Shown here: in pieces, positions 1-25,455 of the stretch
Numbering within the stretch: position 1 is the stretch's first letter
How the letters are laid out: each line of letters opens with the position of its first letter
Origin: Apostichopus californicus
Taxonomy: Eukaryota > Echinodermata > Holothuroidea > Aspidochirotida > Stichopodidae
NCBI GenBank assembly: GCA_020650975.1
Contig: JAIPMN010026388.1
Coordinates: 1-28,434 of the forward strand
Direction: 5' to 3'
Length of the DNA stretch: 28,434 nt
Program-made: the position numbers and the translations under genes
Notes under the pieces: model-generated
Told to the model about the DNA's origin: nothing
Database searches by the model: none
The model's input: only the letters and a program-made list of their open reading frames with translations

Positions 1-400
1 AAATTGCTAATTGTTTTTAATTCTAAGCATTCTACTCAGACACTTCTTCAAATAGTATTAATAACATGATTAATAACATGTAAACAGACATCTGACATGT
101 TTCAAGACCACTAACTTATTTCCTGCTACAGTGTTGTACATACTTCCTATGTAACCAAATACAAACTTATGTTAGAAGCACTGAGTAGCCAAGAACACTA
201 AACACACTGAGAATTATTCAAAGCAAAATAATTGATCACATAAAGACAGCTGTCCAAGTATTGTGTCCACACATTGACATTTGCAATTGAGAAATTGCTA
301 ATTGTTTTTAATTCTAAGCATTCTACTCAGACACTTCTTCAAATAGTATTAATAACATGATTAATAACATGTAAACAGACATCTGACATGTTTCAAGACC
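1..400. repeat. Identical 109-bp direct duplication in ckap5 intron 20
   Basis: Bases 1-109 and 292-400 are identical by eye, separated by 182 bases of other sequence (offset 291). The first copy touches the window edge, so the repeat may be longer or part of a tandem series. It contains the shorter internal repeat TTAATAACATG. Confidence 0.93.
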
Positions 401-566
401 TTCAAATTTTCTTCAATATTTGAAAAGAAAACTTATTAACCACAGTAATGAGGTGCATAGTTATGGAATTTCAGTAGAAAATACTATTAAAATTTTGACA
501 CAAATGAAAAACAAAATGGAATAAATTCCATGCTTATCATTGTTTGTGTAGTACATATCAGCTCAC

Positions 567-16234
<15,668 letters not shown>

Positions 16235-16456
16235 CTCTCACTTCTGTGGGTGAACTGTAACCATGACAAAAGAAACTTTACATTTTGAGGTATACATCGG
16301 TGGGTGAACTGTAAACTGTCTAGTTAGTCAATACAAGATTTGATTGGTAAAATTAGGGAAAGTCGGAAACAATTAAGCAAACCAAAACAATATTGACATC
16401 TTTTTCTCACTTTTGTAACTCTGTATATTTGCTAACTCTGTACTGAAAACAAATTT

Positions 16457-16490
16457 TGCACGGCTTCGTAAATATTTTGCAAGCCGTGCA
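16457..16490. repeat. Inverted repeat, 10-bp perfect arms
   Basis: TGCACGGCTT at 16457-16466 is the exact reverse complement of AAGCCGTGCA at 16481-16490, with a 14-base loop. Transcribed from either strand it would form a GC-rich stem. No poly-T run follows; function unknown. Confidence 0.8.
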
Positions 16491-16751
16491 CGGAAAAATA
16501 GGCCGTCATTTTGAGAAACCATCGTGCAAAATATGACTGGGCAGCTTGCTGCCAAAACCCCTCACCTCAACCCTTAACAACCACATACTGTAAGTACTAT
16601 TTTAAAAAATTTCCTATTATTCCCTCCATATCTTGTGGTGTAATGAGTTTTCCAACATAGTGACAAGCAGGTAATGGCTAAAAAATAGTTTTGGGGGTAT
16701 TTGACCTTTTGACCAATGACAACACCAAGCACACAGGCACAAGTTTACATG

Positions 16752-16805
16752 ACCAGGCACCTACCAGCAGGGAGTTGTTATGGCAGCTCCCTGATACCAG
16801 GCACC
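16752..16805. repeat. Short palindrome flanked by 10-bp direct repeats
   Basis: The palindrome at 16768-16793 has 13-bp arms (CAGGGAGTTGTTA and TGGCAGCTCCCTG) that pair at 10 positions, with the other three being transitions. It is bracketed by ACCAGGCACC at 16752-16761 and 16796-16805. This could be a very small foldback element with a target duplication, or chance. Confidence 0.55.
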
Positions 16806-16931
16806 ACCAAGTCCTATCAACAAATTTTCTTACTCTGTGATACATTTGACTGAATAATCATACCAAAACATATGGTCATGATTTGGTGCCAAGACTCATA
16901 TTCAACATGTTGACAATACTACAGTACATTT

Positions 16932-17040
16932 ACATTACTACTTGTACTGTACCTAGGAAGTTACTGCTGTACCTTGTATTACTACTGAACCTTGTAACTA
17001 TATTACTGCTGTACCTTTTAACGACATTACTACTGTACCT
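16932..17040. repeat. Degenerate tandem repeat, ~26-32 bp unit
   Basis: Four to five imperfect copies built on ATTACTACTGTACCTTGTAA-like text, each with a TACTRCTGTACCT core. Non-coding. Confidence 0.65.
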
Positions 17041-18004
17041 CATTAATATGCAATAAGGAATCAATTAATATGAAATACATACTGTATATAACTAAAAACA
17101 TAAAATATACAGCAATGATGCATTTGACTTAAAACTATTCTAAAAACAATAAAACCATGTATGTCTCAGGAATCAGACTGACAGAGCCAGTATTCAGTTG
17201 TCACAATGAAACATTCTGCATATTGCTCAGGTTAAAAGCATGTGAAATACAGTACACAAGACAAAAAAAAAACATTTCCAGCTTTAGAGCAATAACATGT
17301 AAGGTAGGCCTAAACAGATGTTGCAAATCTCTGATAAATTTCTGGAAATTAAGTGTATTTATTGAAGAAGCAGATCTGTGACAAGAATTAATATTGAAAG
17401 GCAGTTAAGGGTTAGATAACAAACACTGCATAAAGTATTCAAACTATTTTAATAGCTGGCAGCTTTACCAAGACCGATCTAATTATACACCTTCAGCACA
17501 CAGCAAATGTATGTGTGAAGTAAAAAAAAACATCTAAATCAAAGACATGACATTGTCGTGCAAGCTGCTCTTCCTGACGTCAAATATAGCCGAGCCAAAA
17601 CATCCTGAAATCTCTTGAAGATGAGTCAGATCTCCTAATTATATTTCCTATATGTCAGTGGACATCCCTTTGCTGTGCATAGAGTCAAGTAATTACTGAG
17701 CTGTGCTCTGTACAGATTGGTCTGCCACTAGTGCACAGTGTCTATTCCTATCATTTCTACGATATATACTGAAATTGAATGTTCAGCCTCACAATCAGCT
17801 GCATATTACGTAGCAGGCAAGTGTAATCCCAAACTGGTATTTCAAGTGAATCGTTAGTAATGCTCACAAATACATGTATGAGACTTGACAGATAGTAAAA
17901 GATCATATCGTGCAGACATGTCAAGTTGAAACTCACAAACAGAAGAATAAAAGAAAATAATCAGTTGACACTATCACACTCAATCTAAGTATGTTAAAGC
18001 AGGA

Positions 18005-18029
18005 AGCTGCTACTCTAACCGTAGCAGCT
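18005..18029. repeat. Inverted repeat, 9-bp perfect arms
   Basis: AGCTGCTAC at 18005-18013 and GTAGCAGCT at 18021-18029 form a 9-bp stem with a 7-base loop. The arm resembles one arm of the palindrome near 16780 (both contain GCAGCTCCCTG on the right side), so the two may be related. Confidence 0.7.
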
Positions 18030-19639
18030 CCCTGGTTAAAGTAAGGTGTGCAGCTACTGTAAGCCAGCCATCCAGCATGAATACATTGCAGCATTTCATG
18101 AACAATCTCAGGGTTTTATTTGCCAACAAAAGTAGCCTGCACTGAGCATATAATGTACTGCATTTAATCATTCTAGATTGCATTCCACATGTATAGTAGC
18201 ACTGAACTCAACCTTGTACAATGAAAGAGGTCAGGGCTTGAGCATGAGAATTTAAGCCTCTTACACGTAGACTAGTTTCACAATACTTTTACAAACAAGA
18301 AAAAGGTTTTATCAGTGAACATGAAAGACACTATCTTTGTCTCTACTTTTCATAATGAGTTTCTAATATGCCAGGATGGAGTTAAGGTTTGTAAAGCCAC
18401 CCAACCAGGGGTACCATTCATGTTTATATACACTATTATCTACGTAAATTACGATGGCCAAGTTGAGACAAGTTGCATTTACTCATCCTATGTGTGGCCT
18501 GCTCAAAAAGTAAACAGGCCATCAGTGCCATATGAAAATTTATATTTGTGCCATAACCTATAATGGTCCCTTTGAAACTACCAATTTGGAATGCTGGGAG
18601 AAAACCACTGAGTGCTATATATAGTCAAACTTTGGTAACTTAAAACTGTTAACTACATAATTTACTTCTCTGTATACTGTATGTAAGTACAGTAGTACAG
18701 TTGTACAGTTGATTTGTACCGTGATCCATACCATATGTAACATCTACACAAAGTAGCTATGAACAGAATTTCAGGATTATTTTAAGGAAATTCTAAGCAT
18801 TTCTCACAAATTTATGATAAAATTATCAATTCATGTTAATAAAAATATGGAAGTTTATTAACCCTGTATTATTTAAGAATACTGTGTTTGGATTTCAGCA
18901 AAGTTCTGATTAGTTGCTGTGGAACTTCAGAGAAGAATGAACTATGGTGAGGACACTCCCAGTGGTCCTTTGCTATATTAAGATCATTAAAGCCACCATT
19001 CATAGCCTGGTTGGGAAGTTATCAATTTGAGGCTGAGAAAAACTTCATTAGTCATAAGACTCGCACTGGTCTATGTTTATGCAGAAGTGACAAGGTTTAA
19101 TATTGAGAGATGGGTCACTTGAGCATCTGAGCATTCACACTAAAATATCAAATGGATCGCACCAGTGGGGTCAGGATCTTCCAGGATAGGGAGATGATGA
19201 TTGTGGGGTCTGATGCTGAGTAAACGAGCATGGATATTAAGATCTTAATTGCCCTTGCAGTCAGGTACTCCTTGCATTCTCAACTTATGTGAACAAGGCT
19301 ATTCATCCACTGAGGAAAATAGTATTCTTACCAAAGTAACTGGGTAGCAATTGAATTCTCACTGCATAGGAACATTGAAAACTCTAGCCAACCATTCCAC
19401 ATGTACCATTTCAAAACAAATTTACAATAATATTTGTACACACTGTACAGTAGTTAGGATAGTCTGTCAGAATTTGAAGAAGACCTCCCAGGATGACTGA
19501 TACACCACATACTATTATACTTCACTTCCTCGAGTAGAGTAAGAAAGATGACTCCCAAACAACCACACCCAGTCTTCCCTTGGAAGTAAAAACAAGATAT
19601 TGTGATGGGGTTGTTCAATGGTTACCAGTGTTGAATACT

Positions 19640-20045
19640 GTATCTTTCTCTGTTACCAGTGTTGACCTCCACCAAATATAAAAGTGTAACTTATTATATT
19701 TCATTCCATATACATGGTGGATCTACAGTACCTGCATTAGTGTGACCTCCATCAATGCTTAGGTTAGACTTCATCATCATGTTTAGATGTGGATATACAC
19801 ACCAAACATGAAGTTCACCATAGCTGTAGTTATCATGCTTGAACAAATGCAGTTTGTAAGGCAAATTCAGACTTCCAACTGACCTGAAATGATCTTTGAC
19901 CTCCACAAAAACAACAGTACAGGATCTTAAACTTCACTGTGGTAGATCTTGTTGCTACAATGTGGGTTTGACCTCCATCTAAGCTAGGACTTATCAAGTT
20001 CAACAAGGTTGACATTTGACCTCTCTTGACCTGAAATGATGTTGG
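19640..20045. repeat. Degenerate TGACCT-rich interspersed repeat
   Basis: Recurring TTTGACCTCCA, TTGACCTCCAC and TGACCTGAAATGATSTTKGA words at irregular spacing, related to the repeat in ckap5 intron 9. The words match the nuclear-receptor half-site TGACCT, but the spacing is irregular and the simplest reading is a decayed mobile or satellite repeat. Confidence 0.5.
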
Positions 20046-20332
20046 ATTGTCAGATTACCAAGAATGATCTTGCACTCAGTAAGGTAAATCCACATAACAA
20101 GTATGTGGTTCAACTCCCTGTTATCATGTTTACAAGATCAGGTCTCACACAGACAGCTATTGTCACACAGGCCAATTGAACAACTTGCCAAGTCAAGAGA
20201 CCAAGATAAATATGCAGAAAATATCTGTGTAGCTCATATAAATTTATCATTGAGACCCTTTCAAATCATTTTAAGTTAATAATAACCTGTTACAATACAG
20301 GTCAAGAGATCATGAGGGTATAAGGTAGGCCT

Positions 20333-21177
20333 GAGTCAGGTAGCACAAAATCGGAACCGGGTACCCGTTATCATTACCCGGGTGGGTAACGGGTACCCAA
20401 AACTCCAGACCCAATGTTGAAAAACAAATCGTGATACTAGCCATACACAATGTACATTATGGCAAATCACTATGCTACCTTTCATTACTAATCCGATCGA
20501 TCACATGGTTGCCTAACACCACACTAAGTCAATGGGGAAATCTAGTCTAACCATCTGTTTATTCGCTAAAATTGTGAAGCAGTTAGCTGGAACTCAAGTA
20601 TCCATGGAATACTTTCATTATTGCTGCTATCTCCCACCACATGGTAGCCTCACACCACACTAAGTCAATGGGAAAATCTTGCCTAAACATCGCTTTGCCA
20701 AAAAAAAACTTGCGTAGCCTTGTTTATAACTTTTCAATTAGCTGGAAATCGGCAATTTTTTGGAGGGTATGTGCTATGTTTTGAAGAGGGAATGTAGTAT
20801 TTGACGTACACTGTTGCTGTTGAGATGGATAAAAGGTTTCAATTTTGAGTAATTTTCACCAGTTAGTATATTATTTTCGTTTTCGGTTTTGAGTGATTTT
20901 ATCCACACATGAAAAGGACTCATTAAGAATGGCTAAAACTTGAAATAGTACAGTAATTAAAACAACCATCTACAGTTACAAGAAAGTTATTTCATGAAAA
21001 ACATCTTCCGTACTCGCGTGTCTTGGTTAAGCAAAACAAGCATACCTACGGAATTATTGAAATCATTCAAGCACTCACATAGCAGTTATGGATTTTCCCC
21101 TCAGAGAACGGGTACTCATTTTGTGCGTTTTCAATTCTGGTATGGAATGTTCAGTCGGGTACCCTGGTACCAGACTC
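20333..21177. mobile_element. Putative non-autonomous DNA transposon, 845 bp, inverted ends
   Basis: The left end GAGTCAGGTA and right end (reverse complement GAGTCTGGTA) are inverted repeats, each followed by a CGGGTACCCG-like block. The element is bracketed by AGGCCT at 20327-20332 and 21178-21183; because AGGCCT is palindromic it may be target duplication or part of the ends. Repeated GGGTACCC words near both ends resemble subterminal repeats of hAT-type elements. Inside, a ~52-bp segment occurs twice (20502-20555 and 20638-20692). No transposase is visible. Confidence 0.65.
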
Positions 21178-21604
21178 AGGCCTAGTATGAGTCCGAGCAA
21201 AAGGGGGCAGTTTAGGAATACCTCCACCTGCACAGGTCTCAATGGAGTATGGATTAGTCAATGGTTCCTGGTTGCACTCAAGTCACCCCTGGGTCCATGT
21301 GAACCACAGCTTCCTTATAGTCCATCGGCTGAGTATCAAATTTCCACACTTTCGTTGCACCCCCCTTGCAGCTTTAGTTTGAGTAATGGAATGGGCAGTT
21401 AATAGTAAAAGAAACAATATTCAGTGTGTTTTCCGCAACGACATGAGTTATTTTGGAAGAAAACAGTGGTTAAACATAGGCATATTTTAAATGAGCGGAA
21501 GCCCAAAAGCAGTATTGAGGCCCATCCACTGCTGCACTTTCAACCAATGAATGACCCTTATTTATGTCATGTGATCTGCTTTCAGTATTTTGTCAACACA
21601 AAAC
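21178..21604. other. Interval before the plus-strand exon; contains a dispersed-repeat arm
   Basis: No gene recognised. Bases ~21315-21380 are an inverted, diverged match to ~24160-24235: both contain GGGGGGTGCAACG and ACTCAGCCGATGGACTAT in reverse-complement orientation. The interval must contain the promoter of the plus-strand exon if that gene is real; no TATA box stands out. Confidence 0.5.
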
Positions 21605-21899
21605 ATGGCTCCCCCCACAACTGCCTCGTGTGTGTGTCATACGCGGTTAAAAAACGACGAGAAACTGTCACATTTTACAGATCGTAGTTGGAAAACGTTT
21701 GTGTCAAGTGACAGAGAGTGGAAAGAAATTGATTCCGGGAGAAAATTTCAAATTGCACAGCAAACAGAGGCATTATGGAATGTAGTAGGCCTAGCTTACT
21801 TCGACCAATACGTTTACCATCGCCGTTGCTATCAAGACTTTACCAATAAATCAAATCAAGCAAAGGCCAGAAAGAGGCTACATTCGGCAACGACTGAAG
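21605..21899 (+). CDS. First exon of an unrecognised invertebrate protein with Cys/His pattern
   Basis: An ATG at 21605 opens 98 codons that run to a plausible donor GAAG|GTAATT at 21900, with a stop just inside the intron. The N-terminus has a CVCH motif and the end has VYHRRCYQDFTNK followed by a basic KARKR stretch. The layout C-x-C-H, .SWKTF, then YHR.CY..FTNK resembles the N-terminal module of large uncharacterised protein families I know from cnidarians, echinoderms and sponges, often next to transposons; a zinc-binding role is inference. An alternative in-frame ATG lies at 21590, 15 bases upstream. No enzyme domain is visible. It could be a gene remnant. Confidence 0.6.
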
Positions 21900-21974
21900 G
21901 TAATTAGGCCCTAATAATATTGTTATCACTCTGAAATACAGATTCAGAAATGCTATTATGGTGTCTATAATCTG

Positions 21975-22385
21975 AATTTATTAACCTATCTTAGGCTATA
22001 GCCTAGGCCTAACGTTAGGCCTAACGAGTAAACGTTAGGCTAACTGTTCACTGTACTAGGCTAGGCCTAACGTTAGTGTACTAGACTGTAGGTACTGTAT
22101 AGGCTAGGCTAGTATACGTTAGACTAGGTTTAACGTTATTGTTAGGCTAACGTTATGGGCCAACAAAAGGTGTACACAGTCACAGACTTTACATTGAAAC
22201 AATATGCAAAGGTTAAGAGGCCTGATTTACGAATTACGAACTAGGCTTTGACTTAATGAGACTAGGCTAGCTTCGATTTGCAGGTGAACGTAGTTTACCC
22301 AGCTTTAGGCATACTACTTACTAGGCTTACTAGGATATTCATCTTAGGCCTAAATAGTTAGGCTACCATCATATTAGTGTTGATA
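21975..22385. repeat. AGGCCTA/TAACGTTA-rich simple sequence
   Basis: Dense, irregular overlapping copies of AGGCCTA, TAGGCTA and TAACGTTA, with palindromic AACGTT and AGGCCT cores. Similar text recurs at 25260 and 27470. It has no coding potential and lies in the proposed intron of the plus-strand gene. Confidence 0.6.
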
Positions 22386-22589
22386 AGTTAAGGATTGGGG
22401 ACAGGGTTAGGAAAAAGGGTGTCGAAGTAACAGGGGCCACTGCATGATTCTTAAATCAAGCCAGTTAAGATTTCAATATCAAAAATATTTTGATTAAAAT
22501 GTGACTGAATCCAAACACTATGATTTGTCAAAAAACCTTATTAGCCTAAAATCTCTGGAAGTTTGTGCAGTAGACTATGCCTAATGTAG

Positions 22590-23325
22590 TTGAAAGCCCA
22601 GCCAAAATTGTTGCCGTATTGGATACATGTTTATATTAAGCATTGGCCTAGGCCTAGCCTAAGTTGTAGCCTACATTTCTTTCCACAAAATGTGCCGTTA
22701 AAATAACAAAAAAGCAAATGTTCTAAAGTTGGCCGAAGGCCGTGCAAAAATTTGACTGCATCGAATACACCCTCGTATTTAGCCTTGGCCTATCTTACTA
22801 GCCCTGCCTATATTTCTTTACACAAAATGTGCTGTTAAAGAAATGTTATAGGCCTAGTAAGCTAGAAGGGCCTGCTAAAAAAATTCCTGTATCGCGGAAA
22901 TCGAATACACGTTTAGCCTTGGCCTATCCTACTAGCCTAGCCTACATTTCTTAACATCAAATGTGCTGTTAAAAGAAACAAATGTTGTAGTATAGGCCGA
23001 AGGCCCCGCCAAATTTTTGCTGTATCAGATACATATTTATATTTAGCCTTGGCCCATAGCCTAGCCACCATTTCGTTCTTTACATAAAATGTGCCGTTCA
23101 AAAAACAAATGTTTTAGTGTAGGCCGAAGGCCCTGCCAAAATTTTTGCTGCATCAGATACACTTTTATATTTAGCCTATAGCCTAGCCAACATTAGTAAA
23201 ATTTGCTGTTAATAAAAAATATGTTATAGTATAGGCCGAAGGCCCTGCCAAAATTGTTGCTGTATCAGATACACATTTATATTTATTTAGCCTTGGCATA
23301 TCCTACTAGCCTACATTTCTTTAGG
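22590..23325. repeat. Degenerate tandem repeat, about six copies of ~122 bp
   Basis: Ordered words repeat in each unit: AAAATGTGCYGTTAAA, then ATAGGCCGAAGGCCCTGCC, then TGCTGTATCAGATACAC, TTTAGCCTTGGCCTAT and CTAGCCTACATTTCTT. About six copies are recognisable with indels. GGCCGAAGGCC is a small palindrome inside each unit. The array ends where the SINE-like sequence begins. Confidence 0.8.
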
Positions 23326-23515
23326 AAGCGGGATAGCTCAGTCGGTAGGGCTCCAGACTACAAATCGAAAGGTTGCGAGTTCGATTCCTCTATGATTCAC
23401 AGAGAGGACATTCCCATCCAAGTGTGAAAAAGCGCACACACTGGATGGCGTACCGCCTACCCCTAACTTTCACTGCCGTCGTATTTATCCTCTATGTTGT
23501 ATAACTAGAAAATCA
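23326..23515 (+). mobile_element. tRNA-derived SINE-like element
   Basis: The head (about 23328-23400) resembles a tRNA: an A-box-like TAGCTCAGTCGGTAG, an anticodon-arm-like stretch with loop CTACAAA, and a B-box GAGTTCGATTCC. The acceptor stem ends do not pair well and no CCA-ready 3' end is seen, so a functional tRNA is unlikely. The tail has a hairpin: CCATCC-a-AGTGTG pairing with CACACTGGATGG. The 3' boundary is uncertain. It sits just after the ~122-bp array, probably inserted into a copy of it. Confidence 0.7.
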
Positions 23516-23531
23516 TTGATATGTATTACAG

Positions 23532-23596
23532 AACTTGATGAGACGCCTCTCATTAAATTCATATGTGGTAATTCATTGTGCCCCTTGCATCAAAAC
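23532..23596 (+). CDS. Possible second exon of the plus-strand gene
   Basis: Acceptor ATGTATTACAG and donor AAAC|GTAAGT bound 65 bases. Joined to the G left by the exon at 21605-21899 it stays open and reads ELDETPLIKFICGNSLCPLHQN, ending in phase 0. The phase match and two further Cys and one His support it, but the exon is short, has no homologue I can name, and a chance match is possible. The 1.6-kb intron would contain the ~122-bp tandem repeat and the SINE-like element. No third exon was found. Confidence 0.35.
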
Positions 23597-23599
23597 GTA

Positions 23600-25455
23600 A
23601 GTTTACGTATTAGATTCCTAATGATATGATGCTTTAATAAAGGGTTATCACAATCGTACATTTTGTGATGTAGCTATATGCTACTAATTTGCATATTTCA
23701 AATAATTACATGCATACATAGCATATAATTACTGTAAGTCATACATATGTTAAATCATACTTCCCAGCCCTAAAAATGTCAATTTTCACTTTTACAATTG
23801 ATATGATGGGATACATAAACTAAATTCCATTTATTCACAATAGTTGCTTGCTAATTTGCATATTATGCAAATTTAAGCATTCTTGCATATTTGTAAATGT
23901 GCTTTTACGCGTATGAGGTTCAAGGGGACATTTTCATAACTCTTATGATTGCAATAACATCTATTGGAATTTAAAATGAAGTGATTCCAGAACAAATGTG
24001 CTACGTTGACTTAGTTAACAGTATAATATTTAATTTATGCACATAAATTACGAATGTATTCATACTTGATTTATTTGTAAATTAACACCTCTCAGACTGG
24101 AAAACATACAGATTTATATTGCTAAGGGATGTATTTACCAAACCCAAGTATGCAAACAAGGCTGCCAGGGGGGGTGCAACGGAACCCATTTTCTAGGCCT
24201 CTTTTTGGTACTCAGCCGATGGACTATTACACAGAACGGCACCTGGTACTTGAAAGCTTAAATTTAAGCTGTTTGAGCCCCTGCTCATACTGTATCCCCA
24301 AATTTACTGCTAGCCCAGCAATGCTGTGCCTCTATTCAAATTATGACAAGCTCTGCATAATTGTGTGTAACAATAGCCTGGACCTAATAAGTCTAAATAT
24401 TAGCCTACTGTAGGTCTACAAAAGTGTTATGAACTCACAGTGACCCTTCTTTTTGAAGTACAATCAATCTTTTTCTCAGTCAAAATCTCAGCAAATTGGG
24501 GGAAATTTTCTTAGTACCATGACACAGAAATGCTGATAACAACAGCACCTGGCATTAAACTCAAAATCCAACATGAGGAAAGCAGTGTAGGTTAAAATTA
24601 GATCTGACAATATAAACTGATGATCTTGAGTAAAAAAAACACAATTTTCACTGTAACATGTCAAGTTTGTCAACAAAGAAGCAACTTAGAATGAGACTGA
24701 GGTTTTATTTTGAAAACTTTATGCCTATTTGCCCAGCAGCCTGGTGAAAAACAATGTTTTCCTCACTATTCATCCAGTTGTTATTAAACCGCTCGGTGTG
24801 CTGAGTAGTGAGTACCCAACTTAGATACTTGGAGACAAAAGTGTGAGGCAGAAGGTTCAATGCAAGCAGTAGTCACATCTAATTTCAATTTGTAGAGTGA
24901 ATACTATACCAGGTGGTCCTTCAAAGAACTACCACAATGTTCTATTGAACACAACATTTGGCATGTTGTAGGTGATAACATTAAACAACATCCTCAATAA
25001 TAATTTAAGTGATTAGTTATTAAATACAGTTATAAGAATTGACACTCTTAGCCTGGTGCCATTCCACTATCAACCACATTTTAACTAGCTCAAGATCTGT
25101 ATGTACACATGTATAGCAAGTTAACAATTCTATCTGCAATATCTGAATTTATACACAAAACTTTCAACATTTTTGTCCAGCTGCCTGGGGAATAAGGTAA
25201 CCAGCTGAATAATACTGTATGAGCAGTACTCCATATTTCCCCAGGGGTATATTACTAGTACTAGGCCTAGCCTAGTTCTTATTCATTGGACTGCTGGTGG
25301 AATAACACGATGCATTCTTTTATTCACTTGGCAGCGTGATGAATAATAAGTACAAGTATACATCAGGTTAGACAATTTAATGGTCGCCAATTTGGCATTG
25401 GCCAGTAGAAATTTACTTTTGGTGAATAGAAAATGAACTTTGCTTTATTTTTTTT
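23600..25455. other. No gene recognised
   Basis: AT-rich sequence. Bases ~24160-24235 are an inverted match to ~21315-21380. The plus-strand frame from 24129 (94 codons) overlaps this repeat arm and has no family motif. CCTGGGGAA at 25184-25192 and TTCCCCAGG at 25237-25245 form a 9-bp inverted pair. Confidence 0.5.

Larger units (their letters stand above)
16244..20326. other. Region upstream of ckap5: no gene recognised
   Basis: About 4 kb that should contain the ckap5 5' UTR, any non-coding first exon and possibly the promoter, none of which I can place. Open frames are short and lack family motifs. It contains the small hairpins, palindromes and degenerate repeats listed separately. Composition is AT-rich and there is no obvious CpG-dense promoter block. 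Confidence 0.5.

Noticed and set aside
23328..23400. Functional tRNA gene
   Set aside because: A- and B-box-like text is present, but the acceptor ends do not pair and the sequence continues into a SINE-like tail.
24129..24413. 94-codon plus-strand frame
   Set aside because: It starts in the repeat arm shared with ~21315-21380, and the rest is Leu/Cys/Ser-rich AT sequence with no family signal or clear splice sites.
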